From a virus, in the IMG/VR virus record IMGVR_UViG_3300023112_000027, positions 1-47,124 of that record: DNA of 47,124 nt. One strand, given 5' to 3'. Positions 38,293 through 45,962 of this stretch are shown here, piece after piece (the first letter of the stretch is position 1; every line of letters begins with the position of its first letter). The notes under the pieces are model-generated. The model searched no databases. It saw only the letters and a list, made by a program, of their open reading frames with translations, and was not told the DNA's origin. The translations under genes were made by a program, and so were the position numbers.

Positions 38293-38314
38293 GTATGTTC
38301 CTTTATAAATTAAT

Positions 38315-38393
38315 TGGCGGACAGGGGGGGGGACTTGAACCCACTATCTTTTGCTTAACAGGCAACCGCATATTCCACTTATGCTTCCCGTCC
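38315..38393 (-). tRNA. tRNA-Asn (GUU)
   Basis: Acceptor stem GGACGGG/CCTGTCC, discriminator G and encoded CCA. D-arm GCAT...ATGC, anticodon loop CTGTTAA (GTT) and T-loop TTCAAGT. The T-stem is followed by nine C in a row, two more than a normal cloverleaf needs, so either the homopolymer is miscounted or the T-arm is abnormal. A similar C-run problem occurs at the contig end. Confidence 0.8.
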
Positions 38394-38397
38394 AAAT

Positions 38398-38474
38398 TGG
38401 TCAGTGTGGTAGGATTTGAACCTACGACCACAGGTATCCAAGACCCGTACGCTACCAGACTGCGCTACACACTG
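38398..38474 (-). tRNA. tRNA-Pro (UGG)
   Basis: A complete 77-nt cloverleaf: acceptor CAGTGTG/CACACTG with encoded CCA, D-arm GCGC...GCGT, anticodon loop CTTGGAT (TGG), and T-arm GTAGG-TTCAAAT-CCTAC. It is closely similar in plan to bacterial tRNA-Pro. Confidence 0.95.
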
Positions 38475-38480
38475 TTAAAT

Positions 38481-38556
38481 TGGTACGCCTACCAAGACTC
38501 GAACTCGGACTATAAACTTAGAAGGATTATGTGCTATCCGCTTACACTATAGACGC
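38481..38556 (-). tRNA. tRNA-Arg (UCU)
   Basis: 76 nt with acceptor GCGTCTA/TAGGCGT and encoded ACCA. The D-stem is GTGT/GCAC, the anticodon loop CTTCTAA (TCT) and the T-arm CCGAG-TTCGAGT-CTTGG. One T-T mismatch is present in the anticodon stem. It reads AGA/AGG codons, which are often rare in gammaproteobacterial hosts. Confidence 0.9.
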
Positions 38557-38566
38557 ATTAAAGAAA

Positions 38567-38637
38567 ATACCAACACGATTTCAGCATTAACTAAGTGGTG
38601 CTTTACCGTTCTCTTAGTTACTAGGCTTGGTTGGTAT
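38567..38637. ncRNA. Nested inverted-repeat structure beside tRNAs
   Basis: ATACCAAC (38567-38574) pairs with GTTGGTAT (38630-38637) and encloses TAACTAAG/CTTAGTTA, with an inner GTGGT/ACC pairing. The size is close to a tRNA but no cloverleaf or anticodon loop fits in either direction. It may be a small RNA, a processing signal for the tRNA transcript, or a terminator lacking a T-run. Confidence 0.45.
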
Positions 38638-38787
38638 ATTTATTATTGACTTTTTACAGAAGCCTAACTGGACACCGATGGCTGCAACCATGGTTACTTA
38701 CTATTAGTATTTCTTAAGTATTCTTATTTATATTTTTAATTAAATAAAATAAGTTATTTCTAAGCTTCTTAAGTATCTTTATAAACC

Positions 38788-38828
38788 TTATACTTATAAT
38801 ACCTAGAATTTAGCGTTTTGTGAGTAAA
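38788..38828. repeat. 41-bp repeated motif, copy B
   Basis: TTATA-CT-TATAA, a 16-bp spacer, then TTTTGTGAGTAAA, matching copy A at 3650-3690 without gaps. The palindrome outer pair changes from C/G to T/A, preserving symmetry. It lies just past the end of the small gene at 38835. Confidence 0.65.
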
Positions 38829-38834
38829 CTAAAT

Positions 38835-39083
38835 TCATTTTTCTGTAATTAATGAAATTATTTCACTTAGTGCTCTCTTATACCCTTGTGCATCAGCCAT
38901 CTTATGTGCCCAATTAGCGCACTCATACCCATCATCACTCATACAAGCCTTCTCTTTCTCTTGCATCTTACGTGCCAACATCTCTGCCAGCCTTGCTCTG
39001 ATGTATGCAGAAGATTTGAAGGAAGACTTAATCTCTTCCTTCTCCTGCTTCTCTGTGACACCTTTAACCCATGAGGTCTTCAT
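38835..39083 (-). CDS. Small helical protein next to portal (82 aa)
   Basis: A charged, helical product (EKQEKEEIKSSFKSSAYIRA, then RARLAEMLARKMQEKEKAC) ending in RALSEIISLITEK. The GGGGGAG ribosome-binding site is good, and it starts 2 bp after the portal stop. Tiny proteins of this type lie between portal and scaffold in several T7-like phages without a known role. A packaging or assembly helper is possible by position only. Confidence 0.7.
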   Translation of the reverse strand: MKTSWVKGVTEKQEKEEIKSSFKSSAYIRARLAEMLARKMQEKEKACMSDDGYECANWAHKMADAQGYKRALSEIISLITEK

Positions 39084-39084
39084 A

Positions 39085-40839
39085 CTACTCCCCCACGGCC
39101 TCTGGTGCGAGCTGTGCGGCTACGTTCTCCTGAGCCATGCCCTGACGTACCTGAGTATCTTCCTGCTCTTTAACTGCTGCATTAGGACTAAAGATTTTGT
39201 AGCCATTCAATCCAAGCGTATCGTTAATGAACTTAGTCATTTCGATAGACGAGGTATGTGGTGCAATCATCTGGCCCACCGCAGTGTTGAACACATCGGA
39301 TAGGTTACGTAAGTCCTGAGACTGTTTAGAGAAGTGTCGAGCACCTACTGGACGTATCTTACCATTAGCCATGATGTCTTGTGCTGTGAGCTGCTGGAAG
39401 ACCTCAGCGCCAATGTCTGTATCCATAACACGAATGGTATCGGCAACATCTAAGTTACGCTGTGCAGACTCTAACATGTTGTTAAGGAGTTTCTCTAGTA
39501 GCTCAATCTCGAAGTGTGTAATCTTTTCTTGGAAGATACGACCTGCTGCATTAGACAGTTGGTCAACCTCAAAGGCTGTCTTCTCGCCCGGAGAGCGAAC
39601 ACCCATAGCTTCACGAGGAGCACCTGCATATAGCTCCATGCGGTCTTCTATCATTTGAATCTCAGAGTTGGCTGAGAATACGTTACTGGCGTTCTTACCA
39701 AGCTCTACTACATCTGAACCCTCAGAGTCAATCTGAATCTCTGCACCCGGAGCCCATACAAACTCTTCTACCTCTCCAATAACTTTTAGCGGTGGATGGA
39801 TAAGTAAGTCCATGGCATCCGCTTTCAAGTTCTCTAGGTGGTCTAGTCGGTATTGAAGTCCTACTAGGTTCTCAAGTGGGCCCATGCTCCACAAGTTATC
39901 AGGACGCTCTCTCCAGCCCACAAAGCTGAATGGGCTACCACAGTACCACTGAGGCATCGCTTCGTTGCGTACGGTCGTTGAGCGGTCTACAATCGTAATG
40001 ATTCTATCTGTTTGTAGCTCGCCTGTATCCTTGTCGTGGTAATCCCCGTAGAACTCTAATATCTCCACGTAGTCTGATTGGAAGTATTCATACATGTTAC
40101 CAAAGCCGTCAACCTGATAGCCGATAGCTTTGTCGAAGTCTTCAACAGAGTATCCACCCATAGTGTCTCTGATGAACTCACGCTTCTTAAGTGCAATCTC
40201 CCAGAACATATTCTCAGGCTCATCCATTGCCATCTTCTTCAATTCACCTAGAGACTTCAATGAGCGTACCACTTTGTGGGAACTCTCAAAGCTCTCGGCT
40301 AGTGGGTTGAATACAATATCAAGTGGACTTACTCGACGTGCAACAGGGCCAATGAAATCTGGTACTTTATTCCCATCTGGCATGACCTTGTATTTGGCCT
40401 TAAAATCGGGCACAGAGATGGCTACGCCGTAATCAATGTAATCGTACAGCAACTTACTTACCGTCGTCCTAAAGCCTCCTATGCGCGTCTTGTTGGACAT
40501 ATAGGCTTCGATTGCGCTAGCCTTATCTCTGAGGCTGTCATCTGCCGTATAACCCTTCCACTGGAGCCAATCATCATTAGGGAATAGGGCACTCAGGTAG
40601 TTGGCATGTAAGTTGTCTCGAATCTGACACAGCTTAGGTAATGTTGTGGTGTTCTTCCAAGGCAGTGCAGCATTGCTTGTGCTTGTTGTGTCTGTTGCAA
40701 AGATATAGTCACGGAGTTCTTTCCAGTCTTCAATCTTGTCTCTGCGATTATCATTGTACTTATCCCACAAATAGGTAATCCAAGTGGCAGGGTTATCCGC
40801 CTCCATCATACCACTTAGTTCTACTATTTTGTCACTCAT
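39085..40839 (-). CDS. Portal protein (head-tail connector)
   Basis: 584 residues of the podoviral portal family: an N-terminal WKELRDYIFATDTTST, then ALPWKNTTTLPKLCQIRDNL and ALFPNDDWLQWKGY, a central stem region (DHLENLKADAMDLLIHPPLK), PGEKTAFEVDQLSNAAGRIF and a disordered C-terminus. It forms the dodecamer through which DNA enters and leaves. It follows the terminase gene with no gap, as expected for a packaging pair. Confidence 0.9.
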   Translation of the reverse strand: MSDKIVELSGMMEADNPATWITYLWDKYNDNRRDKIEDWKELRDYIFATDTTSTSNAALPWKNTTTLPKLCQIRDNLHANYLSALFPNDDWLQWKGYTADDSLRDKASAIEAYMSNKTRIGGFRTTVSKLLYDYIDYGVAISVPDFKAKYKVMPDGNKVPDFIGPVARRVSPLDIVFNPLAESFESSHKVVRSLKSLGELKKMAMDEPENMFWEIALKKREFIRDTMGGYSVEDFDKAIGYQVDGFGNMYEYFQSDYVEILEFYGDYHDKDTGELQTDRIITIVDRSTTVRNEAMPQWYCGSPFSFVGWRERPDNLWSMGPLENLVGLQYRLDHLENLKADAMDLLIHPPLKVIGEVEEFVWAPGAEIQIDSEGSDVVELGKNASNVFSANSEIQMIEDRMELYAGAPREAMGVRSPGEKTAFEVDQLSNAAGRIFQEKITHFEIELLEKLLNNMLESAQRNLDVADTIRVMDTDIGAEVFQQLTAQDIMANGKIRPVGARHFSKQSQDLRNLSDVFNTAVGQMIAPHTSSIEMTKFINDTLGLNGYKIFSPNAAVKEQEDTQVRQGMAQENVAAQLAPEAVGE

Positions 40840-42441
40840 CTAAAATGCTCCTCCGAAACGGTTCCGTTTTTGTACACTGCTGAATAGCGCCTGTACGTTC
40901 TTTGATTTTGATTGGATAGGTTTCACCGCTATCTCTATTGCAGATGCCAGAGCATCCTTTACATCATCGTGTTTGGGCCTAGCCTGGACTAACTCTTCTT
41001 CCAAGACTTTAATCTCCCCGTCTACAAAGTGCCATACAGTCATATCATCATATCGCCACTCAAGTGCTGCTGCCATACGCTCTTCTTTAGAACCCTCCTT
41101 GCGGGATGGCCTAAATTCGTCGATAGAGAGCCGTAGGCCGTCTTTCTTCAAGTAGTCCTTAATATCGTTCACGATAATCTGTTGAGCCACTGTGACCTCT
41201 GCACGGAGCTTCTTGAAGTTCCACTTAGAATGAAGTGCTCTGATGTGATTAAAGTATTCTCGTGTCTTATCAGACTTGAATCGGTCAATGTCCAGCAGGT
41301 AGATGAATCCATCTGAGTCAATACCAATAACCACAATAGCTGTACTATCGGCTGCCTTACTTAGCGAGAATGCGAAATCCACTGCTGCATACACGTTGAG
41401 TCGTCTGTCCTTAAAGAACCAAGAGCCACCCTCCCGCTTGATGTGCTTGCGGTCATAGTATTGGAACTTGTCTCGACTGATGCGCTCAGAGCCGGGGTCA
41501 TTTGGGTCATTGTAATACTGTGCGTAGAATTGGATACGGTCGGTGTACTCTGCACGTATGCGGGACAGTACAGGCAGACTAAACCCGAAAGCTTTGCCAT
41601 CATCAGGGCGAACCATCCGAGGCCAAATAAATATGTTGTCTTCTTCTACTCGATACTCTTTGATGTCCCACACTGGGATGTTATCAATCAGTTCTTCTTC
41701 TTCGTTGTAAACAGGATACTCCTGTTCTTTCCAAGTGGCATAGATGTCGGCAGGGTGATAGCGCGTCCCACAGGCCATTGTAAAGCCACCAGCATTACGG
41801 ATACTCGTGAACTGAGAAGTCTTCTTAGAGACGGTATCACGGCCATCCTCGGTGTATGCATTCTCTGGTACTACCAAGTCATCTGACACAACCACGTCGG
41901 CGTGCCACCCAGTAGTATTCGTTGTTAGTCCAGCAGTTGAGATAGTTGCATCTCGGATACCTTCCTTCTTACGCTGCGCATGGTCAACACTAATCTTAGT
42001 TGAAGACCACTTCTCACGCTTACCTTCTTGTGGGTCTAAGTATTCAGGAAAGAATCTCTGGTATGTTGAGCCACCTAAGATATTCTTAATTGCGTACAAC
42101 TGTGTGATTGCTAGTTCGGCAGTAGCCGAAACATACAGCATAGTAATCTCTGGGTGTCTTGTGATAACCCAAGCACACCATGTAGCCACCATGTGCGACT
42201 TTAAGTGCGCACGAGGTAGCATGATAAGTTTATTGGCAGACAAGTCATCATTCTGTCCGAACAGTGAATACTCCTGCATCCACCGATAGATTTCTTTATG
42301 TACCTCTCCGTACATGTAGCCGGGGTTGACAAGGCGTGCGAAGAAGAACAAATCAGTCTTTGCTCTCTCCCGCACATCCACTGCCTTTGCTGGCATGTTC
42401 TTTATCTTACGTGCAGCGAGTATCCGCCATTCATCAGCCAT
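40840..42441 (-). CDS. Terminase large subunit
   Basis: The ATPase has a divergent Walker A PRAHLKS (76-82) and Walker B DVVVSDDL (182-189). The RNase H-fold nuclease has AAVDFAFSLSKAADSTAIVV around residue 355 and ends with PKHDDVKDALASAIEIA, the last metal ligands. At 533 residues it is slightly smaller than T7 gp19. It pumps DNA through the portal and cuts concatemers. A T7-type enzyme would fit short direct terminal repeats, which agrees with the redundancy at the window ends. Confidence 0.95.
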   Translation of the reverse strand: MADEWRILAARKIKNMPAKAVDVRERAKTDLFFFARLVNPGYMYGEVHKEIYRWMQEYSLFGQNDDLSANKLIMLPRAHLKSHMVATWCAWVITRHPEITMLYVSATAELAITQLYAIKNILGGSTYQRFFPEYLDPQEGKREKWSSTKISVDHAQRKKEGIRDATISTAGLTTNTTGWHADVVVSDDLVVPENAYTEDGRDTVSKKTSQFTSIRNAGGFTMACGTRYHPADIYATWKEQEYPVYNEEEELIDNIPVWDIKEYRVEEDNIFIWPRMVRPDDGKAFGFSLPVLSRIRAEYTDRIQFYAQYYNDPNDPGSERISRDKFQYYDRKHIKREGGSWFFKDRRLNVYAAVDFAFSLSKAADSTAIVVIGIDSDGFIYLLDIDRFKSDKTREYFNHIRALHSKWNFKKLRAEVTVAQQIIVNDIKDYLKKDGLRLSIDEFRPSRKEGSKEERMAAALEWRYDDMTVWHFVDGEIKVLEEELVQARPKHDDVKDALASAIEIAVKPIQSKSKNVQALFSSVQKRNRFGGAF

Positions 42442-42442
42442 A

Positions 42443-42688
42443 CTACACCTCTTGGGATGCCGGAGCTTCCCAGTTTGCTTGGATATAGGCTAAAGCCTCT
42501 TCTTTCGTATGTGCCCCGCCATAGTTACAGCTAATTACAACTTCTGTTTTCTCGTAGTTAACTCGTGCGTTAGGATGCTTGAAATAAGATGGACAAGTAC
42601 GCTGCTCAGTCTCGTTGCCTTCTTCATCTTTTACAGTTTCAGTTGCCATCCACTCTTCGTATGTTAGAAATTTATACATTGCTGTCAT
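42443..42688 (-). CDS. Small hypothetical protein (81 aa)
   Basis: The ATG at 42688 overlaps the stop of the preceding gene (ATGA) and has GGGAG upstream. A longer TTG-started reading is less likely. The product MTAMYKFLTYEEWMATETVK has an acidic insert (DEEGNETEQ) and a later YFKHPNARVNYEKTEVVIS strand-rich part. It is 1 bp before terminase. No family is recognised. Confidence 0.65.
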   Translation of the reverse strand: MTAMYKFLTYEEWMATETVKDEEGNETEQRTCPSYFKHPNARVNYEKTEVVISCNYGGAHTKEEALAYIQANWEAPASQEV

Positions 42689-43437
42689 ACTAACTCCCAA
42701 TTTGATTCATTAAAGTTTACTGCTGTTCCGTCCCAATTGCCAACAGTTGATAATGTTTGGCGAATAACAGGGTTGTTATCCCAACCATCATCAATAGGAT
42801 AAAATAAGTTTGGATGCGTGTCTGTTGGTGTTGAGCGTGTTATACGTAGGTTTTTGATTACATTGTCGTAGTACCCGCCACTTACGTCAGTGAAGCGACT
42901 AATTAGACCTAATTTTGTTGTAGTCGGCACTACACAAACCATGTGGTGTAAAACTCCATCCAGTGGGTAGCTAGTTACTTGGGATATGATAGGCTGACCG
43001 TCAATTGAAGCTACACAATTGAAAAGTATGAATGTGCCGTTGCTATAAAGCTGTACAATAATTCTGTTAGCTAGTGTGGTCTCGCCAACTTGGCCATCAA
43101 TAAGATTACTAACAATGGAGCGCTGGGTGTTGGCAACAAAATCAAATTCAACAACATCCCCCGTAAATAACTCAATAGTCGGCAGTTGAATATAGTCATC
43201 TATGCCGTCGAAGTTGTGTTGAGGGATGCCCTCGCCATAAGCCAAATACAGACGGTAGAGGCTCTCGTTCATATTTCCTGTCCAGAAGCCTAGGGCAAGC
43301 ATGTAAGCTTTGGCATCATCTACAATACTACCAGAAGAATACCCTTGCTCATTCAGGTATCTCCTCCACGCCACTGTGCCAGCATTCTCTAGGTTGTTCT
43401 CGACAAAGACTTTCTTTAGTCCATTTATATTACTCAT
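42685..43437 (-). CDS. LamG/concanavalin-like virion protein (250 aa)
   Basis: The N-terminal 70 residues form a helical segment (MSNINGLKKVFVENNLENAG, AKAYMLALGFWTG). A beta-sandwich of LamG type follows: HNFDGIDDYIQLPTIELFTG opens it, and VLHHMVCVVPTTTKLGLISR and YYDNVIKNLRITRSTP end it. Such FDG-x-DDY-I domains bind sugars. It lies between the putative small terminase and terminase but is more likely an appendage for host-surface binding. Confidence 0.7.
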   Translation of the reverse strand: MSNINGLKKVFVENNLENAGTVAWRRYLNEQGYSSGSIVDDAKAYMLALGFWTGNMNESLYRLYLAYGEGIPQHNFDGIDDYIQLPTIELFTGDVVEFDFVANTQRSIVSNLIDGQVGETTLANRIIVQLYSNGTFILFNCVASIDGQPIISQVTSYPLDGVLHHMVCVVPTTTKLGLISRFTDVSGGYYDNVIKNLRITRSTPTDTHPNLFYPIDDGWDNNPVIRQTLSTVGNWDGTAVNFNESNWELV

Positions 43438-43924
43438 TCACTAACCTCACTATGTCTGCTGAGTATTCTTGGTCTATCTTACTTTGCATGGCAGTCTCCC
43501 TATCCACATCAGCTTTACTAGGACGGCCAGCAGGTCTCTTGTCCCAACCTCGGTCAGCAAGCCACTTAGCTGCTTGGAATCCTTTCTCACCCTCTGAGAG
43601 GTCTCTGATGGCCATCACAGCTTGAGAGCGAAGCTTTAGTTCCAACTCCTCACGCCACTCATCAATCATCTTAGAGAACACCTTGTTGCGGCAGATACGC
43701 TGCCACTGGTTCCAACCTAGTAAGTAAGTACACGCAAAGTCATATTCTGTTGGGTCTTCGTGTGCTAGGTATATTTTCTTGAGGGAAGGGTAGACCTTCC
43801 CCTCGTACTCAAAGTCTTCATCTTTCTGGGTGTACACAGCAAACTCTGTGTTGTATCCCACCTCGAGGAATAACCCTTGTGTTAGTGGGCGACCCCTACT
43901 ATCTTTTAATTTACCCTTATCCAC
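43430..43924 (-). CDS. Putative terminase small subunit
   Basis: 164 residues. A central helical part includes WNQWQRICRNKVFSKMIDEW and SQAVMAIRDLSEGEKGFQAA, and the motif KWLADRGWDKRPAGRPSKAD is typical of phage small terminase proteins, with the glycine/arginine-rich GRPSK hook before an acidic helical end. The start is a GTG overlapping the stop of the tail-fibre gene (TAGTG). It would recognise phage DNA and bring it to the large subunit, encoded 1 kb downstream. Confidence 0.7.
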   Translation of the reverse strand: MDKGKLKDSRGRPLTQGLFLEVGYNTEFAVYTQKDEDFEYEGKVYPSLKKIYLAHEDPTEYDFACTYLLGWNQWQRICRNKVFSKMIDEWREELELKLRSQAVMAIRDLSEGEKGFQAAKWLADRGWDKRPAGRPSKADVDRETAMQSKIDQEYSADIVRLVNE

Positions 43925-44769
43925 TACAATGTCCCATCCTTATACTCAACAGCTAAGTCAGCAGTAGTGACTGACCACGCAGTATCTGTTGTAACAACAA
44001 CAACTATAAAGTAGTCGCCAGCAGACACTTGAACACATGGGGTGGTTATTGTTGCTAATGTGCTATCGTAACCAAGCTCATTTCCACCTGCCCATCGGCG
44101 TTGGTATACCCCCGCACTATTGTATAGTTTAATGTGCATAGTAACTGGGATTGATGTTGAATGGTTGCCAAGCTCCACAAAACTGGTGACTTGAACTTTA
44201 GCCACTCCGGCTGGGATGGTAAGCTTTGTGTCATCCACACCGTGGCTAGTGAAGCCATCTGTATCATACTCAACAAACCCGAATGGGATAGTGTAAGTCC
44301 CGTTGCGGTTGTTTATGTCTGTAGTTACCCGCATAGAAGCTCCATGGAATGTTGAGCTACCAGATGCAGTAGAACTGACTACAGGGTTGTTTGGGTCTGT
44401 GTTGTCAACAGCAATGTTAGCCCCAGCAACCACAGAGGAAACCCCGCCAGATGCAGTAGAGCTTACCACGGGCTTGGCTGGGTCTGTGCTGTCCACCACC
44501 ACGTTTGCCCCTGCAAGCACCTCAGTTACCCCGCCAGCAGCAATAAAATCAAGCTGACCTTTTGTGGCTGCATCATTTGCAGTAACTCCTGGGGCTAGGT
44601 TAGTTATTCTGTTTTGGTTCATATCTAAATGAGTGTTTAACTCATTAGCCTCACCAACCTCCACATTACGCTTAACAACATCACCATTAAGCACGTCTTG
44701 TATTTTCTGGAAGTTAGCGTTCATAACACTTGTGTTATTAGAACTAACCACATCATTTAACACTATCAT
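43924..44769 (-). CDS. Tail-fibre-type protein with tandem 29-residue repeats
   Basis: The N-terminal 60 residues carry the anchor pattern NANFQKIQDVLNGDVVKRN, then LDMNQNRITNLAPGVTANDA, common in tail-fibre stems. Two tandem 29-residue repeats follow (79-107 and 108-136, GGVTEVLAGANVVVDSTDP / GGVSSVVAGANIAVDNTDP), forming a shaft. The last 140 residues look like a C1q/TNF-like jelly roll (TIPFGFVEYDTDGF ... VSAGDYFIVVVVTTD), likely the receptor-binding head. The repeats are also visible in the DNA at 44362-44535. Confidence 0.8.
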   Translation of the reverse strand: MIVLNDVVSSNNTSVMNANFQKIQDVLNGDVVKRNVEVGEANELNTHLDMNQNRITNLAPGVTANDAATKGQLDFIAAGGVTEVLAGANVVVDSTDPAKPVVSSTASGGVSSVVAGANIAVDNTDPNNPVVSSTASGSSTFHGASMRVTTDINNRNGTYTIPFGFVEYDTDGFTSHGVDDTKLTIPAGVAKVQVTSFVELGNHSTSIPVTMHIKLYNSAGVYQRRWAGGNELGYDSTLATITTPCVQVSAGDYFIVVVVTTDTAWSVTTADLAVEYKDGTL

Positions 44770-44788
44770 AGTCTCACAACCTCACACT

Positions 44789-45691
44789 CTATTCTTTTGG
44801 AGGCAGGAATGCCTCACCTAGTATTGGACTTCCCTCCCACAACCCATTAACACCACCCACCTCATCAACCATAGTTAGGTTGTCGTTAAGTTCGTAGTAC
44901 CTTGAGTTACTTGGGTCAGCTAAGTCTGTCAAAGATAACCTAGATATAAACCCCTCGAGTCCGTCAAATATAAAAATTTCATCAAGCCCGTTGACTTCAT
45001 TAGGCTCTTCAAACCCCACACCAAACCTAGTTACAACATTGAAAAGCCCCGTATGCAACTCCACCTCATATACCCAGCCCGGAACTATTGCAACTTCCCC
45101 AGACAACTCCTCCCAAGAGTCAACAAGAACTTCATCAAAACCCTCGTGGCAGAGCACACCACCCTCCAGAAACAAACTCCCAGCACCACAGGAAAGAATG
45201 ACTTGCCTCTTATCCACGTCATCTAGCACACTAAGCAAGAGGGAAATAACCCCACCACCGCCTGTTGCCTCCCATGCTGGAATAACCCCAAACTGGAATA
45301 CTTCCTCTTCTGTGTCCGGGTCGTCTGGGACAAATACTGCTGGGCGCTCTAACAACACTACTGGGGCTTTTATGTCGTACGGAGTCACCACCTCAAATGC
45401 TGTCCTAGTCACATCAACACCGCTAATCCTTGGGGGAGATAGTATCACATCCCCAACGTAACCACCACCATCACCCTCATCACCACCACCACCCCCTCCC
45501 CCGGAATCTTGGTAAGCACCACTCCCGGCGGAGGCGTTTACTAATACCAAGTCAGTCCACATTTCATTTGGCCTCCCAACCTCGGGGTCAAGGGATATGC
45601 AGTGCTTGTCTATAAACTCCTTTATTCTTGTAAAGTTGGCATCTATTTTTGACCTTGTGTTACCAGCCCGAATGTCTTCAAGTTTAAGCAT
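44789..45691 (-). CDS. Receptor-binding or appendage protein with polyglycine hinge (300 aa)
   Basis: The N-terminus (LEDIRAGNTRSKIDANFTRI) is a third version of the anchor seen in the neighbours. A glycine/aspartate stretch (about residues 64-77) forms a flexible hinge. The rest is beta-rich, very acidic and ends EGSPILGEAFLPPKE. A LamG-like fold is suggested by GLEGFISRLSLTDLADPSNS. The start overlaps the stop of the preceding gene, whose last residues (LEDMRAGNA) echo this N-terminus, a sign of local duplication. Confidence 0.7.
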   Translation of the reverse strand: MLKLEDIRAGNTRSKIDANFTRIKEFIDKHCISLDPEVGRPNEMWTDLVLVNASAGSGAYQDSGGGGGGGDEGDGGGYVGDVILSPPRISGVDVTRTAFEVVTPYDIKAPVVLLERPAVFVPDDPDTEEEVFQFGVIPAWEATGGGGVISLLLSVLDDVDKRQVILSCGAGSLFLEGGVLCHEGFDEVLVDSWEELSGEVAIVPGWVYEVELHTGLFNVVTRFGVGFEEPNEVNGLDEIFIFDGLEGFISRLSLTDLADPSNSRYYELNDNLTMVDEVGGVNGLWEGSPILGEAFLPPKE

Positions 45692-45962
45692 TGCCAGCCC
45701 TCATATCTTCGAGTATTGCAAGTGCAGCATCCAAGTCTGCGGCCGACACAATGTGGGAGGCATTCACTATACGATTTTGATTCATGTCCAAGAATGTCTG
45801 CATTACGTTAGATTCACCACCCACCAAGACCCGCTTTGCAACATGGTCGTTAAGGTATTCCTCTATTTTGTCAAAATTACTTTGTATCTTATCTAGGTTA
45901 TACCCAGAAGCTATCTTCTCTAGTTCCATACCAACCTTACCAATCCTCTCGTTCAACACCAA
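45684..45962 (-). CDS. Stand-alone tail-fibre anchor module (92 aa)
   Basis: The protein consists almost only of the anchor module: ASGYNLDKIQSNFDKIEEYL, VAKRVLVGGESNVMQTF, LDMNQNRIVNASHIVSAADL, ending LEDMRAGNA. It has no receptor-binding domain. It could be an adaptor that mounts other fibres, or a fibre that lost its tip through domain loss. It overlaps genes on both sides (26 nt and 8 nt). Confidence 0.7.
   Translation of the reverse strand: MVLNERIGKVGMELEKIASGYNLDKIQSNFDKIEEYLNDHVAKRVLVGGESNVMQTFLDMNQNRIVNASHIVSAADLDAALAILEDMRAGNA

Larger units (their letters stand above)
38557..38834. other. Gene-free AT-rich region with structure and repeats
   Basis: No gene is seen. The region holds a 71-nt inverted-repeat structure (38567-38637), two copies of CTTAAGTAT about 56 bp apart (near 38713 and 38769), an A/T-only tract around 38725-38755, and copy B of the 41-bp motif. 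It separates the tRNA/scaffold/capsid group from portal and terminase. A late promoter or replication origin would fit. Confidence 0.55.

Noticed and set aside
38567-38637. Fourth tRNA gene
   Set aside because: The size fits, but no D-arm, anticodon loop or T-loop consensus can be placed in either orientation.
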